Source: Basidiobolus meristosporus CBS 931.73 (taxonomy: Eukaryota > Basidiobolomycota > Basidiobolomycetes > Basidiobolales > Basidiobolaceae). Taken from it: 64,000 bases of DNA. The stretch covers positions 1 to 64,000 of the forward strand of contig MCFE01000167.1 in the NCBI GenBank assembly GCA_002104905.1. The letters run 5' to 3'. Made by a program: the position numbers and the translations under genes. The notes beneath the pieces were generated by a model. The model did no database searches. It was given only the letters and a program-made list of their open reading frames with translations, and was not told the origin of the DNA. Within the stretch, counting starts at the first letter, position 1. Every line of letters begins with the position of its first letter. This document shows positions 1 to 9,476 of the stretch, piece after piece.

Positions 1-1101
1 CTGTAGTATAGGATTTAACATAAAGCTACCGCTCATGGTTTTTTCATGCAGAAGGACTTGGTAAGACTCGTTCTCCTCCATTAGAGTTTGATTGACCTCC
101 TTCAATTGATTCTTCTCACTTTCTAGCATAGCAATCCTGAAGGCCTGTTGTTCGTAACGCGTGATGGTTTCTTGAGTGGCCTGCTTAGTCTGGATTGTAC
201 CCGATGTGAGACGAGGCCGTTTCCAAGCGTTGCTGAACTGAAACTACCTTTTCGATCTCTTCTCTAAGCTCCGCTATCAGCCGGTCTTGGGACTTGATGG
301 TTTTTGAGAGGATCGTACTTTCCTTGAGAAGGGCGGTATTATCTAAAGCCTTCGAAACGTCTGCTTCCCCGACGGATTCTACAACCACCGCGTCAGTTTT
401 CTCCCCGGAAAAACTTGGAATACATGGATGCATATAGCACCGCCTTACCTCTCGTATTGGAGCGTGACAACGGAGCAGAACTCTTCAGCTTCTGAAGCGA
501 CTTGACTTGGCCGGAAAGCTGTTTGATCTTTTCCTCGAAAACGGACCTTTCTTTCTCAAACGTGGCCGTCTGAAAGCAACCCCATATAGGGCTCTGTCAA
601 TCGAAATACCAAAGCTACAGCTCTAATCAAGCCAAAAACCTCTTGCTCCAACTTCTTCTCGGTATCACGGCAAGAACGCTGAAAAGCATGCCTCTCCTGT
701 CGTAGCGCTTCTAGTTCCACTTCATACTGATACAATTGCGTCTCCATACGTGTGTACATACTACCGTTGGCAGCTGTTTCCTGCTGTATAGCAGTATATT
801 TCTATTGTGCAGTGTGAGAGTAGCGTTAGTGTGTATTCCCAGCTCAGTCAGGACACATAACCTGAGACGGCTCACCTTTTTGAAGAAGTCATTCTCATTG
901 GACAGAGCAGCACTCTGACTATGAGCGTCCTGTAACTTTGATAGTAGCTGGAAGGGCAGGTAAGCAAGGAGAACGTGGAGCGGGTAGTAAGTCCGCAGAG
1001 CATACCAGTATGTTTTCATTCTGGATTAGGTCCAGCTCCTTCTTGAGCGACAGAACGTCAGGGTGTGTCGACGAAACGGTTAAGGTCGGCTCCCCCATCA
1101 T
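1..1101 (-). CDS. Coiled-coil protein, C-terminus beyond left edge (partial)
   Basis: I do not recognise a named family with certainty. Six exons splice cleanly on the minus strand: 1101-1006, 947-876, 801-640, 569-449, 378-248 and 180-1 (continuing off the edge). The introns are 58-74 nt with GT..AG ends, and all phases agree; the donor of the third intron (GTTTTT) is atypical. The roughly 254 visible residues are almost entirely charged heptad-rich coiled coil, for example around QLYQYEVELEALRQER and LESEKNQLKEVNQTL. The last visible exon ends in a conserved-looking stretch, ENESYQVLLHEKTMSG. This resembles the fungal septation-related Uds1 coiled-coil group in style only; the assignment is a guess. 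Start chosen at the ATG pair at 1099-1101; an additional upstream exon around 1115-1190 cannot be excluded. A cytoplasmic structural or scaffold role would be the default inference. Confidence 0.7.
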
Positions 1102-1973
1102 TGGGAAATACAAGTTGACCTACGGGAGACCGGGAGGGAGAGTTTTGTCCAAGCGAGCAGAGGGCACGCCCGGTTGGCCCAAATAATTGATAAGGCATGG
1201 TGATGTTAGACAGGAAGATTAATATCATCAGGCCATGGATTTGATTCGAGGTCTCGATAAACCTAATTATTTGTGACAACTAGTCCCCACTCCAATGAAC
1301 CAAGCAACAAATAACGATGGAATTGGCAAATTAGGTTTGGGAATCGATGACACGAATGAGAAACATCCTTGTCTGCAATTAGGGAATGGACACACATGCC
1401 CACGTGACAACGCGGCCTTGGAGCAAATGCAATCACACCATCAGGCGCCCATCCCTCCCCAGGCGCTAGACTTCGAAATAGAGTTTCATCCGGACCACGC
1501 CTCGACCCAACATGGTGCCCCTGGGCTCGATGGTAGATCTCCACCTCAACATTGATCACTACACCAACTGGAAGCTACCATTGCTGCGCTACAATCGAGC
1601 CGAGGCCAGGTCGGCACCGCATCTCAATTCGTTCTGAGTACATCGTGGAGCGCGCCCATGTCTAACGGTTGCTGCCACCAGCCACCAGCCACCACTACAC
1701 ACATACCGACCAATCGTCATACGAACGCGACACACCCTGCACATGCGAGACATTCTGGCTGCTTAGGATGAAGTTGAGTTTTCATTCAAGAGACGGTGGA
1801 GGTACATGTAGGGAGAAGTACATATCCCAGGATTGGTCTTACATGATTGCTTAAAGTGGGGTGGGTATTAGGATACTATGCCTGATAATAAAATGAGTAC
1901 TGTACACAATGGCTAGTAATCAGAACAGATGGAGCGGGTGTATTTGGGGTGACTGACATAGCGCAAAGCCTGC
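1102..1973. other. Intergenic / possible 5' exon space, nothing firm
   Basis: Between the coiled-coil gene and the 3' end of the glycosyltransferase gene. Open frames at 1295-1555 (plus) and 1263-1559 (minus) overlap each other antisense, and neither shows a recognisable domain. A minus-strand open stretch at about 1115-1190 could be a 5' exon of the coiled-coil gene. The 3' UTR of the glycosyltransferase gene should lie at about 1860-1973. Confidence 0.4.
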
Positions 1974-3365
1974 TTAATGGGAAAAGTCAATCTTGGTATA
2001 CGTGAGGCTTTTTTTGTGGTAATAGATGTCATGCAACAGACTGGCGTAAACACCCTGCATAGACTTCTTGGTTGTAGCGGCCGAAGCTCCCCGGGCGACC
2101 ACTTCGGTCTCAACCATGGAGATCATATGCTGGGCCAGGTTGATACGGTCTCCTTGGTTGAGTTGGACTCCAAGCGATGCAAACTCTGCTCGGAAGTCGT
2201 GTCGGGTGAAGGTGCAGGGAAATTGCTCGAATAGGGGGGTGAAATCAACGTGTGCCCGCGGGTTGATCGCGTCCGTGCTGAGGTATAGAATGGGCGAGCT
2301 ACAGGGATTTCGCGCATGCTGCATCAGACACTGGTCAAGGCTAGGGGCCTTGAGCATCCGATTCCCCACTGGCTGCTCACACTCGCTATTTAACAAATTG
2401 TCCACAACAACATCCAAGCCGGCCTTGAGGTTGGCTGAGATCTTGTCCGAAAACTCAAGCTCCAGAGTGGGAACCTCGATTCCAAGGTAGTTTTGCTCAC
2501 CGCCTAACTTCTGAATGATAAGACCGGCTGTTTGCAAGATCCCGGCGTTGTCCCAAACGTAACCCTTCAGCATCTCCTGGAAAACTGGGTAGTTATCTGG
2601 ATGGCTGGCTTGCACGCGGCCTCGTCCGTTCAAGGAGTGGACATAGAGCAGCTTCTCGTCGTACTCACCCAACTTCGAGTAATGCAGCAACGATTGGAAA
2701 TGGCCTTTGATACCGTCGCGCAAGGTTGTGGCGTCCGAGAATTTGTGCTGATATTTGACACTCTCTTTGAAAAAGTAGATGTCCTCCTCTCGGATATCGT
2801 AGCGCATCAAACCTGGGTAAGTGAAGTCGGCTTCCTCGTAGATGCGCACGTATTGCTTGACCTTTGACAGATCAAAGAAGGTGGACCAAGGAACCTTGGT
2901 CCAGGCAGTGTATGAGAGGCATTCACTAGCCAACTCGCGCAAGCTAATGTCGCTACAGTAACTCTTCGATTGCTTGTTTTTGCTAGTGATCAACGAATAG
3001 TGCGCATCAAAGGTGTCCCACTCAATAAGGCTGCCCAGGTATGCAGGAGGCAAAATAAGCGACCGGTTGAGGTAATACGCCAGCAAGACGGCGTTTTCCA
3101 GCGCGATTTTCTGTTGGTAGAAATTGTCATGGGGGAGATAAGTCAGGAACTTCTCGCCAGGAAGTGTTTGGACGGTGGTAATCTCGGCCGACTGGGGCTT
3201 TTCCTTGGGTTGCCTAATGGGAGCCGCCCCTTCGAACGGGTATCCGAAATAGCGAGACTCTGAGCTACTGTTCTCCTGGCCAGAGTGGCTTTCTGGCATG
3301 GTCAGGTAGATCAGAGTGATTAGGATGGTTGCAACAGCCAAGGCTACTTTAAAGGAACGTCGCAT
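1974..3365 (-). CDS. O-fucosyltransferase-like type II membrane glycosyltransferase
   Basis: Single-exon gene of 463 residues. Residues 1-5 are basic and residues 6-22 are a hydrophobic signal anchor with no obvious cleavage site, which gives a type II Golgi/ER topology. Residues 75-110 carry the group's N-terminal signature (LPHDNFYQQKIALENA, then YYLNRSLILPPAYLG): a nucleotide-sugar enzyme fold in which a small 'H/N..Q...LENA..LA..LNR.L.LPP' block is typical. Residues 242-250 (VHSLNGRGR) fit the inner-region motif of GDP-fucose-type transferases, and residues 360-372 (LYLSTDAINPR) followed by 386-400 resemble the C-terminal catalytic lobe. The length is normal for the family. Family membership is inferred from these motifs; donor and acceptor are not shown by the sequence. 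The start is the ATG at 3363-3365, directly before the basic/hydrophobic anchor. There is no sign of breakage and the gene stands alone. Confidence 0.82.
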   Translation of the reverse strand: MRRSFKVALAVATILITLIYLTMPESHSGQENSSSESRYFGYPFEGAAPIRQPKEKPQSAEITTVQTLPGEKFLTYLPHDNFYQQKIALENAVLLAYYLNRSLILPPAYLGSLIEWDTFDAHYSLITSKNKQSKSYCSDISLRELASECLSYTAWTKVPWSTFFDLSKVKQYVRIYEEADFTYPGLMRYDIREEDIYFFKESVKYQHKFSDATTLRDGIKGHFQSLLHYSKLGEYDEKLLYVHSLNGRGRVQASHPDNYPVFQEMLKGYVWDNAGILQTAGLIIQKLGGEQNYLGIEVPTLELEFSDKISANLKAGLDVVVDNLLNSECEQPVGNRMLKAPSLDQCLMQHARNPCSSPILYLSTDAINPRAHVDFTPLFEQFPCTFTRHDFRAEFASLGVQLNQGDRINLAQHMISMVETEVVARGASAATTKKSMQGVYASLLHDIYYHKKSLTYTKIDFSH

Positions 3366-4768
3366 ACTACAAATAGCAAGAGCCTACACAATGTGATGTG
3401 GGGCGACGGCAATCAAGCTTTTAAGAGTCAGATCCAGAGTTAAGCATATTTTTTTCATTTAGAATCGAGGGTTCCACGGGTTTCATTGATATCCGAAATT
3501 GGGAAGTACATTCATTTTGGGTACCATGCCTGCTATGCTGCATTGTCTGAACAATCCAAGGCCTTTATCCGAGCCCTAACCATGTAACCTAGCCGCCCAA
3601 ATTATTGGGCGTACCCGTGATCGCAATGTATGGCAATCAAGCGCGAATGAAGCGACCAAGTGCTAATACATCGACACCATCAACCATGCTATTGGCAACC
3701 GACTTGGAGATGACCCATCCTAAATGGTGCTATGCCCCTTGCTGATTCTTGTGCGACATTACAAAGATACGTGCATAACCAATGCTGCTGACATTGGAAA
3801 TCACCCTAGACCCCCGTATCTGAGTACGGATGCGCTACGGGCTCGGCGGGTTGACTGTGTTGTCTTCGCCACCTTCTCTACCTTTCTCCGTGGAATATTG
3901 TGGATGCAGGAGCTGGGGGAAGGCATACGGTCGCTCCTGAGAACCAATGCAATCACCAGCATCTCAATATGGCACTGGAAAGGGACGATTGGAGATTGAG
4001 GTGACGCAGCATGCAAATCGGATTTCCTGGTGTGCGCCGAAATCCATAAAAGTTTAACTCGGATTAGCGAGATTAATCACCCACTCCAGATCTGATTCTT
4101 TTGGCTGTTGAATCTTCACATATTATGCCCCCACTGCGGCGTGGCCATGGATTGCTGTAGGATTTCCCGATCACAGCAGGAATGTTGATTACATCCCATC
4201 CGGCATGGTTCCGACGAGACTCGTCGAAATCCTTGCCTGGAGTCGAGCTTCTGAGAGGCTGGGTGCCTTCTTGATGTCTCTCAGCTCCCGAAAAATGCCA
4301 GAATAGGCCCAGTGCCCTGCTGTGGCTGGTATTCGATGCACGCTTTTCCGAGCCTGGTTGCCTTATTCTAGACGGCGTCTGAGTGTGTTCTTGCCTGTGT
4401 CGTCTCATTCCGCTGAGCGGTGCTTGGTGTGATTATAAAGGCGGTTGGATGGTGCTTTGAAATAGCTGCTCTGAGGCAGTGCTGAGGAAATGTGGATAGA
4501 TGATGCGGCATTTGGCCAATAGCGCACCAAATCGCCCAATGCGATTGACGTAAGAGATCAATAATCAAAATAAATGAAAATCAGCGAAATCCTTGCTGAC
4601 ATAGGACACTCTCCATCAAAAAGCATTTTTTTTCAATAGCATCATCACGCGGACGAAATCAGGTGTATTGTCGATTCAAATTGAACATTGAACTTCGCCA
4701 GGAAATTTCTCATTTCTTCTTAACAGTTAACCTTCTGCAGTCTAAACTCGAACGTGAATCACTCTCCC
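3366..4768. other. Divergent intergenic region with no recognised gene
   Basis: Lies between the divergently transcribed glycosyltransferase (minus) and HMG protein (plus), so it should hold both promoters. Open frames at 3724-3999 (plus), 3801-4016 (minus), 4073-4408 (minus) and 4368-4568 (minus) overlap or lack any domain-like pattern. I see no RNA gene. Confidence 0.5.
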
Positions 4769-5606
4769 ATGTTGCGTGTCACTCGCCCCGTTCATATCCA
4801 AAACGCCTTGGCTCTCTATGTGGCCCAAGCCCAACGCGGCTACGCTACCACCAAGAAGGTCATCAAGGCCGTGGATGGTATGTATTTCCCCTTTTGTGCA
4901 TGGGTCCCCACCTGGGTTTGTTTTGATCGTGTATTCTGGTGTTTCTAGAAAAATTAACCCCTCCCAAGAGACCCTTGACTGCCTACTTGCATTTCCACAA
5001 GGAGTTCTTGAATTCTCTCACTCCTGACGAGAAGACCGACATCATCGCCACCTCCAAACTCGTGGGTGAGAAATGGCAGAAGCTTACCGAGGCCGACAAA
5101 AAAGTATGTCTTCGTTCGAAAATTTTTCTCTCAAAGTAGCCAACTAACTGTGGGCACGTGTCGTGACCTTCAGCGTTATCAAGAGATTGCCATCAAGGAC
5201 AGAGAGGCATATGAGACCAAACACAAGCAATTCATGGATTCCCTTTCGGCCGATGACTTCGTCAAGCTTGCCCAAATCCGTAAGCTGAGCAAGGCCCAAG
5301 GAAAGACCTTCCCTAAATTCAGAGATCCCAACGCCCCCAGGAAGCCAATGACTTCCTACGTCCATTTCCTCAAGGATAAATATTCTGAGGTGAGCGCCGG
5401 AAGCAGCAACACCGAAATCTTCCGTAAGATTGCTCAGGAATGGCGTGAGATACCCGAAAGCAGCAAAAAGGTACTCTCTGGGGAAAATCCTTTGGATGCT
5501 TTCAACTACTGACATAAATGGCGTATTTTCTTTGCAGCATTATGAGCAGCTTGCCGCTGATGACAAGCTACGCTACGAGAGAGAAATCAAGGAGTATATG
5601 CAATAG
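4769..5606 (+). CDS. Mitochondrial two-HMG-box DNA-binding protein (Abf2/TFAM-like)
   Basis: Four exons, 4769-4877, 4949-5103, 5174-5470 and 5538-5606, separated by introns of 71, 70 and 67 nt with canonical ends; the last carries a CTGAC branch-like site. The product is 209 residues. Residues 1 to about 35 are a mitochondrial presequence: basic, hydroxylated, no acidic residue until residue 36, with AQRGYATTKK near its end. HMG box A spans about 41-108 (PPKRPLTAYLHFHKEF, then GEKWQKLTEADKKRYQE across the exon 2/3 junction). HMG box B spans about 139-209 (DPNAPRKPMTSYVHFLKDKY, then AQEWREIPESSKKHYEQ). Two HMG boxes behind a presequence is the architecture of yeast Abf2 and animal TFAM, which package and maintain mtDNA; length is in that range. 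The exact role (packaging or transcription) is inferred. An AATAAA signal lies near 5796, about 190 nt after the stop. Confidence 0.9.
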
Positions 5607-7073
5607 ATCCGCCGCACCGAATCTAACGCTGTTCAATGCAGCCTTTTTTGACAAGGCGTATCTTTGGTCTTTCTTTAGCTACTCTTGATATTGTCTCGTC
5701 GTTGACGATGCAGGACTTTCCGGTTGATGTTGTTGTTTTCCCCAGTCCGTTGCCATCGGCAATCGAATATCTAAGGACACAAAGTGAAGATTGAAAATAA
5801 AATTCTGTGAGTGAAGTGAACACTCGGTCTGAACCTCTTTTATTGGTGGATGGCCCTTTGCCATGCATTCCCGCAGTCGACCGGGACCAAGTATGGCCTG
5901 GGGGAGCGAAAGTGGTCAACTCGGATCATGCTACACGCGAGTGAGGAGCTTGGCTCATCTTCCACACCATACGTGCGCTCTTTCCCAACTTTGCCCACCT
6001 TGAGCAGTGCGATGGCATTCGGGTGACGTGCCAAACATAAGATTGCCCTACTCGAACAGCCAGCAAGTGGCAAGCTGGAGGCATCTCTGCTTAGCCGAAG
6101 TGCAGGTCAATGTAGTTGATGCACGACCAATGTGCTGGTTTCTGTGGAACGCGTATGGATCAGCTTGCGCTAAAACACTGATCCGCTTGGCAGACGCGAA
6201 CACCAAGAGACCACAGCCGGCCTCTACGGGCGAAAGCGGTATTTGTAGCGGATCCAAGGCTAGCGGCTCTACCACAAGTCGATTTCTATCTCCGAGCCGA
6301 TGCTTGCGATTGACATGAGGGGTTTTGGTGCATTTACCAGACTGGCCAGAGTTGCACCGATGTGGTAGGCCAATTTGTCTGGAAATAACGCCAAGAATCC
6401 GCATCATCCAATGGGTTGCAGTGACTTGGTTGTACATGATGTAAACGTCGATGCTGATAGTCCGAGTCAGATTTCATGTAGCCGATGTATGGCTCGCGGT
6501 TACATACGAGCGACCAACCCGATTGCTAGAATGGGCACTCCCACTCTCCAAGCCGTATGCTCTGACTGTTTGGATGGCAGCGAGAATCAAGTTGGCAAAT
6601 CCTTGCCGCTCCCGCGTTTTCTGGGCAAACCACATGGGCGATTGGATGGCTCGTTTCCAGTCAGTCGGTGCACCATTGGAAGTTCAATGCGCCCCAAGGA
6701 ACACTTGGGTGTGGGCGTTCATGCAGCAGAGAAGCATTTTGAGGGCAATGATGTATGAGGGTTTTCCTGGCCTCGATTCACCATTGATTTGTTGCGGAAG
6801 ACCGGAGAAACTAGGATCTATCGCTTCAGGAAGATGCTGAATCCCTCCAACTCGACGCTCATTTGGTAGCGGCCTAGCTTATAAAGAGCGGATCAGTGAG
6901 CCATATGTGACGATGTTTTCCATGTTCAGAGCGGGTGTGATCGAATTTTGCACTAACCAATAGGCGATCCGCTCGCTACCAGTACATAATTTCCACCATT
7001 TCCGCGAGGGAACTCTGCATCTTTCGCTGGCTCATCTCTATCGGAGGCTTCACAGTCAACCGGCCACTCTACA
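5607..7073. other. Intergenic region, weak open frames only
   Basis: After the HMG gene 3' UTR. Open frames at 6375-6758 and 6451-6840 (plus) and 6048-6437 (minus) overlap in different frames. The 6375 frame contains two CxxC pairs (CSRC and CSDC) 23 residues apart, which is not a standard GATA spacing, and I do not call it. The last few hundred bases should hold the PAS gene promoter. Confidence 0.45.
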
Positions 7074-7953
7074 ATGGAGAAGAACTTCATCGCCATCTAC
7101 GACCTATCCCCACAAAGAAAGATCCTTTACCTGTCAGACAGTGTTCAAGATCTCCTTGGATATACTCCGGAAGAGCTGATAGGGCAGAGTGGACTTTGTT
7201 TGATACCGGAGAACGAAGTTTCCGGTGCGAATACCTTCATGATGTATCAGGAGCTAAACGACTCGATCACCTCGTTATTCTACGTCAACTGTCGTACCAA
7301 AGAGAACGAGTTTGTGGTCATAGAGGCAGCGGCGTGTTGCTGCTACAACATGATAGCTGCAGTCATAGGGACTTCCAATTCTAAAAACCCCAGCTCCCAT
7401 GGTAAGCAGAGCTTGGCCATAGCATAATCCATTGTCATACACTGGGTGCTAATCGTTCTCTGTACCCAGTTCGTGCCGACGGAGCAGAAAGCGTGATATA
7501 TGTTGACCATCGACAGAACTGCATCTTCAAGGTAGTGTGCACTGCCATCCATGTAGGTGTTCCCATATTCAGATAGCAGTTTAGGTTCAAGGCTCCTCCA
7601 TCTTACAACTACACGAGTCGGATTTGCCGTCCACACCCATCCAGCTCGAGCCTCGTGTTTGCATGGTGCTCAACAGGTTCACGCGCAAACTTACCATCAT
7701 GTACTGCTCAGTGCCGGCAACATTCATTCTTGGCTTAAACCCCGTAAAATGCTCCGGAGGCTCGTTTCTCCAGTACATTTTCTCATACGACGCTGACCGA
7801 GTGATCGGCATGTTTGATCATGTCAAGTCAACCGGCTGCTTTGGCCAAGAAAACTTCAGATTTATGTCGCCAGATTTTGGGGTCATCAACGTCTCGTTGA
7901 CAGTGACTGGTTCCTGTGATGGCCTTATAGCAGTGCTGAGAAGAGTGCCTTAG
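7074..7953 (+). CDS. Small protein with two PAS domains
   Basis: Three exons, 7074-7401, 7470-7531 and 7585-7953, join in frame through introns of 68 nt (with a GCTAAT branch-like site) and 53 nt, giving 252 residues. PAS 1 spans about 1-115: it opens with an aromatic/hydrophobic strand (NFIAIYDLSPQRKILYLSD), followed by the classic VQDLLGYTPEELIGQS turn. PAS 2 spans about 147-250: RVCMVLNRFTRKLTIMYCS, then PATFILGLNPV, and a C-terminal strand ending DGLIAVLRRVP. PAS domains are sensory or dimerisation modules. There is no zinc finger, kinase, bHLH or NCR(F/L)Q flavin-binding Cys motif visible, so this is probably not a photoreceptor of the White Collar kind. It may be a partner or regulator that works by PAS-PAS contact; that is inference. 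The 53-nt intron is short but is the only acceptor that keeps the frame open. Confidence 0.75.
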
Positions 7954-9296
7954 AACAGTTGCCTCCACACTATATGCTCTATTGTACAATTTATCCAAGA
8001 TGCCACCACCCCAACTCGAAGCCTATCCTAGCAGGTCGACCCAAACATACAATCTCCACTCCTTCTCCGTGTTCATGTTTTATAGAGGATACTTCATCAT
8101 GACCATTGTATTTGTACTATTCACAGTTATGTGATAAACCGCACTTTAGCGCCAAGCCAGAGAATCCCATGTACAGTCTAACAGAGGCAGTGCCTCGAGT
8201 GGTGGTCTCAAAAGCAAGGGTTGAGCGGGGAGCAGCCACCTCGGCATCCTTCCGGTAGATGGGTATCAAGCGGCGAATACCACCTGCTCCACCGTTGTTG
8301 GATAGCCCGAGTTGCAACCTCTTGATTGGAATAAGGGCCAACCTGGACTGAATGCATTTTGGGCCTCGTCCTGCAACAAAGATATTTACCTTTCGAGCAA
8401 ATTGCAAACGAGTTCCTCATCAGGGTGATTGATAGGGTAGCTGGAGCCAATCCTAGACCGGTCGGTGAGGTGGGCCCATTCATATCCATTGCAATGAAGT
8501 GCCTCCTATCAGATCTCGCTACACAATGAGGTACATGTTTCTGATGATTTGATGAGATCCCATTGTAAAATGGAGCAATCGTATTATTAACCATTGCCAA
8601 TCCATTGTGCCAGCAACCCATCAATAATGGCTGACGAACTTCCGATGCTAACGGGCTCTGTCCGGGCTGTCTCGAGGGCAGGTGGCCCACTCATGAATGG
8701 ATCTACAGGAGTAACCCTATCTGAGACATTAATTATTACCACGTATCACCTCATACCTGGCGAAGCTCTGATGTAACTATAATATCCTGATTTCCTCATC
8801 AAGAGCGAAGTCGAGTGAGGTTCCTCGAGACGCCATTTCCATCTAAATCCATACAAGGACTAGTGGCTCTACTCCCACACGAAGGCCCAGATTTGGGGAC
8901 AAACTTGTTTCCACTGCTCCACCATCGTGGCGCGTGATAGGGCCATTCTCAGACGTGAATCCCTCCCGAGCGCGAAGCATGGGCGACGGCCCAAGACCTC
9001 CGGGGCGAAAATGGGCGAATTCATTTGTGAGAGATGCAAGGGGAGATATAAGGGCCATTATGAGCGAGCTAATCTATATATAGATTATGAATTAATGAAA
9101 CGGCGGATCAACGTTGATTGCGAAATAGCAACCTTGAATGGGTGGCATCTGGTTGGCCAGACCGTGAAAGAATGGTTACTCAATCTAGTGATACGGTATA
9201 TATATCGCCCCCGTAAGATGCATCCAGAATCAATCGATTCTCTTTGATTCACTATCGACTAAATTAATCCACTATCCTTAAGAAACCACCCCCACC
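7954..9296. other. Intergenic region
   Basis: Open frames at 8208-8690 (minus), 8117-8407 (minus) and 8927-9247 (plus) show no recognisable domain, and those at 8117-8690 overlap. The 8927 frame has a CERC pair but is otherwise unremarkable. TATA-like AT runs occur at about 9070-9087 and 9197-9204. Confidence 0.4.
9197..9204 (+). promoter_or_regulatory. TATA-box candidate for the 59-residue ORF
   Basis: TATATATA run about 93 bp upstream of the ATG at 9297, in a region otherwise of mixed composition. Spacing suits a short 5' UTR. It is only a candidate. Confidence 0.3.
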
Positions 9297-9476
9297 ATGC
9301 TACGCTTCAGTCGTCTTTTTACCCGCAAGGTCGTCGAGAGGCCGAAGCCGAGCTTTTCCTCGGAATGCCATACTTGTCATAGAGTACAGACCGTGTGCAG
9401 ATGCGAGGAAACGCTCAAGGAGCTTGAGGCGATATTTAATAAGCCGGTGGTGCTGTTCGTAGAGCTGGACGATTGA
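9297..9476 (+). CDS. Small Cys-rich basic protein, 59 residues
   Basis: Unrecognised small ORF. The ATG sits in a good context (CACC before it), about 93 bp after a TATA run. The N-terminus is basic and hydrophobic (MLRFSRLFTRKVVERPKPSF), which resembles a mitochondrial presequence. It is followed by a compact cysteine cluster, CHTCHRVQTVCRC (CxxC then CxC), and a hydrophobic/acidic tail, LEAIFNKPVVLFVELDD. The CxxC-x6-CxC pattern could bind metal or form disulfides, as in small mitochondrial factors; this is inference. Composition of the peptide (balanced, with an amphipathic segment 36-48) looks more like a protein than the neighbouring chance frames, but one short ORF without homologues in view is weak evidence. 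An unspliced single exon is assumed. Confidence 0.42.
   Translation: MLRFSRLFTRKVVERPKPSFSSECHTCHRVQTVCRCEETLKELEAIFNKPVVLFVELDD

Noticed and set aside
6375-6758. Zinc-finger-like CxxC pairs
   Set aside because: The spacing between the pairs is 23 residues, not the GATA-type 17-18, and surrounding residues do not fit any zinc-binding family I know; it overlaps another frame.
8208-8690. 160-codon minus-strand ORF between the PAS gene and the small ORF
   Set aside because: No recognisable domain, overlapped by other frames, and random-looking composition.
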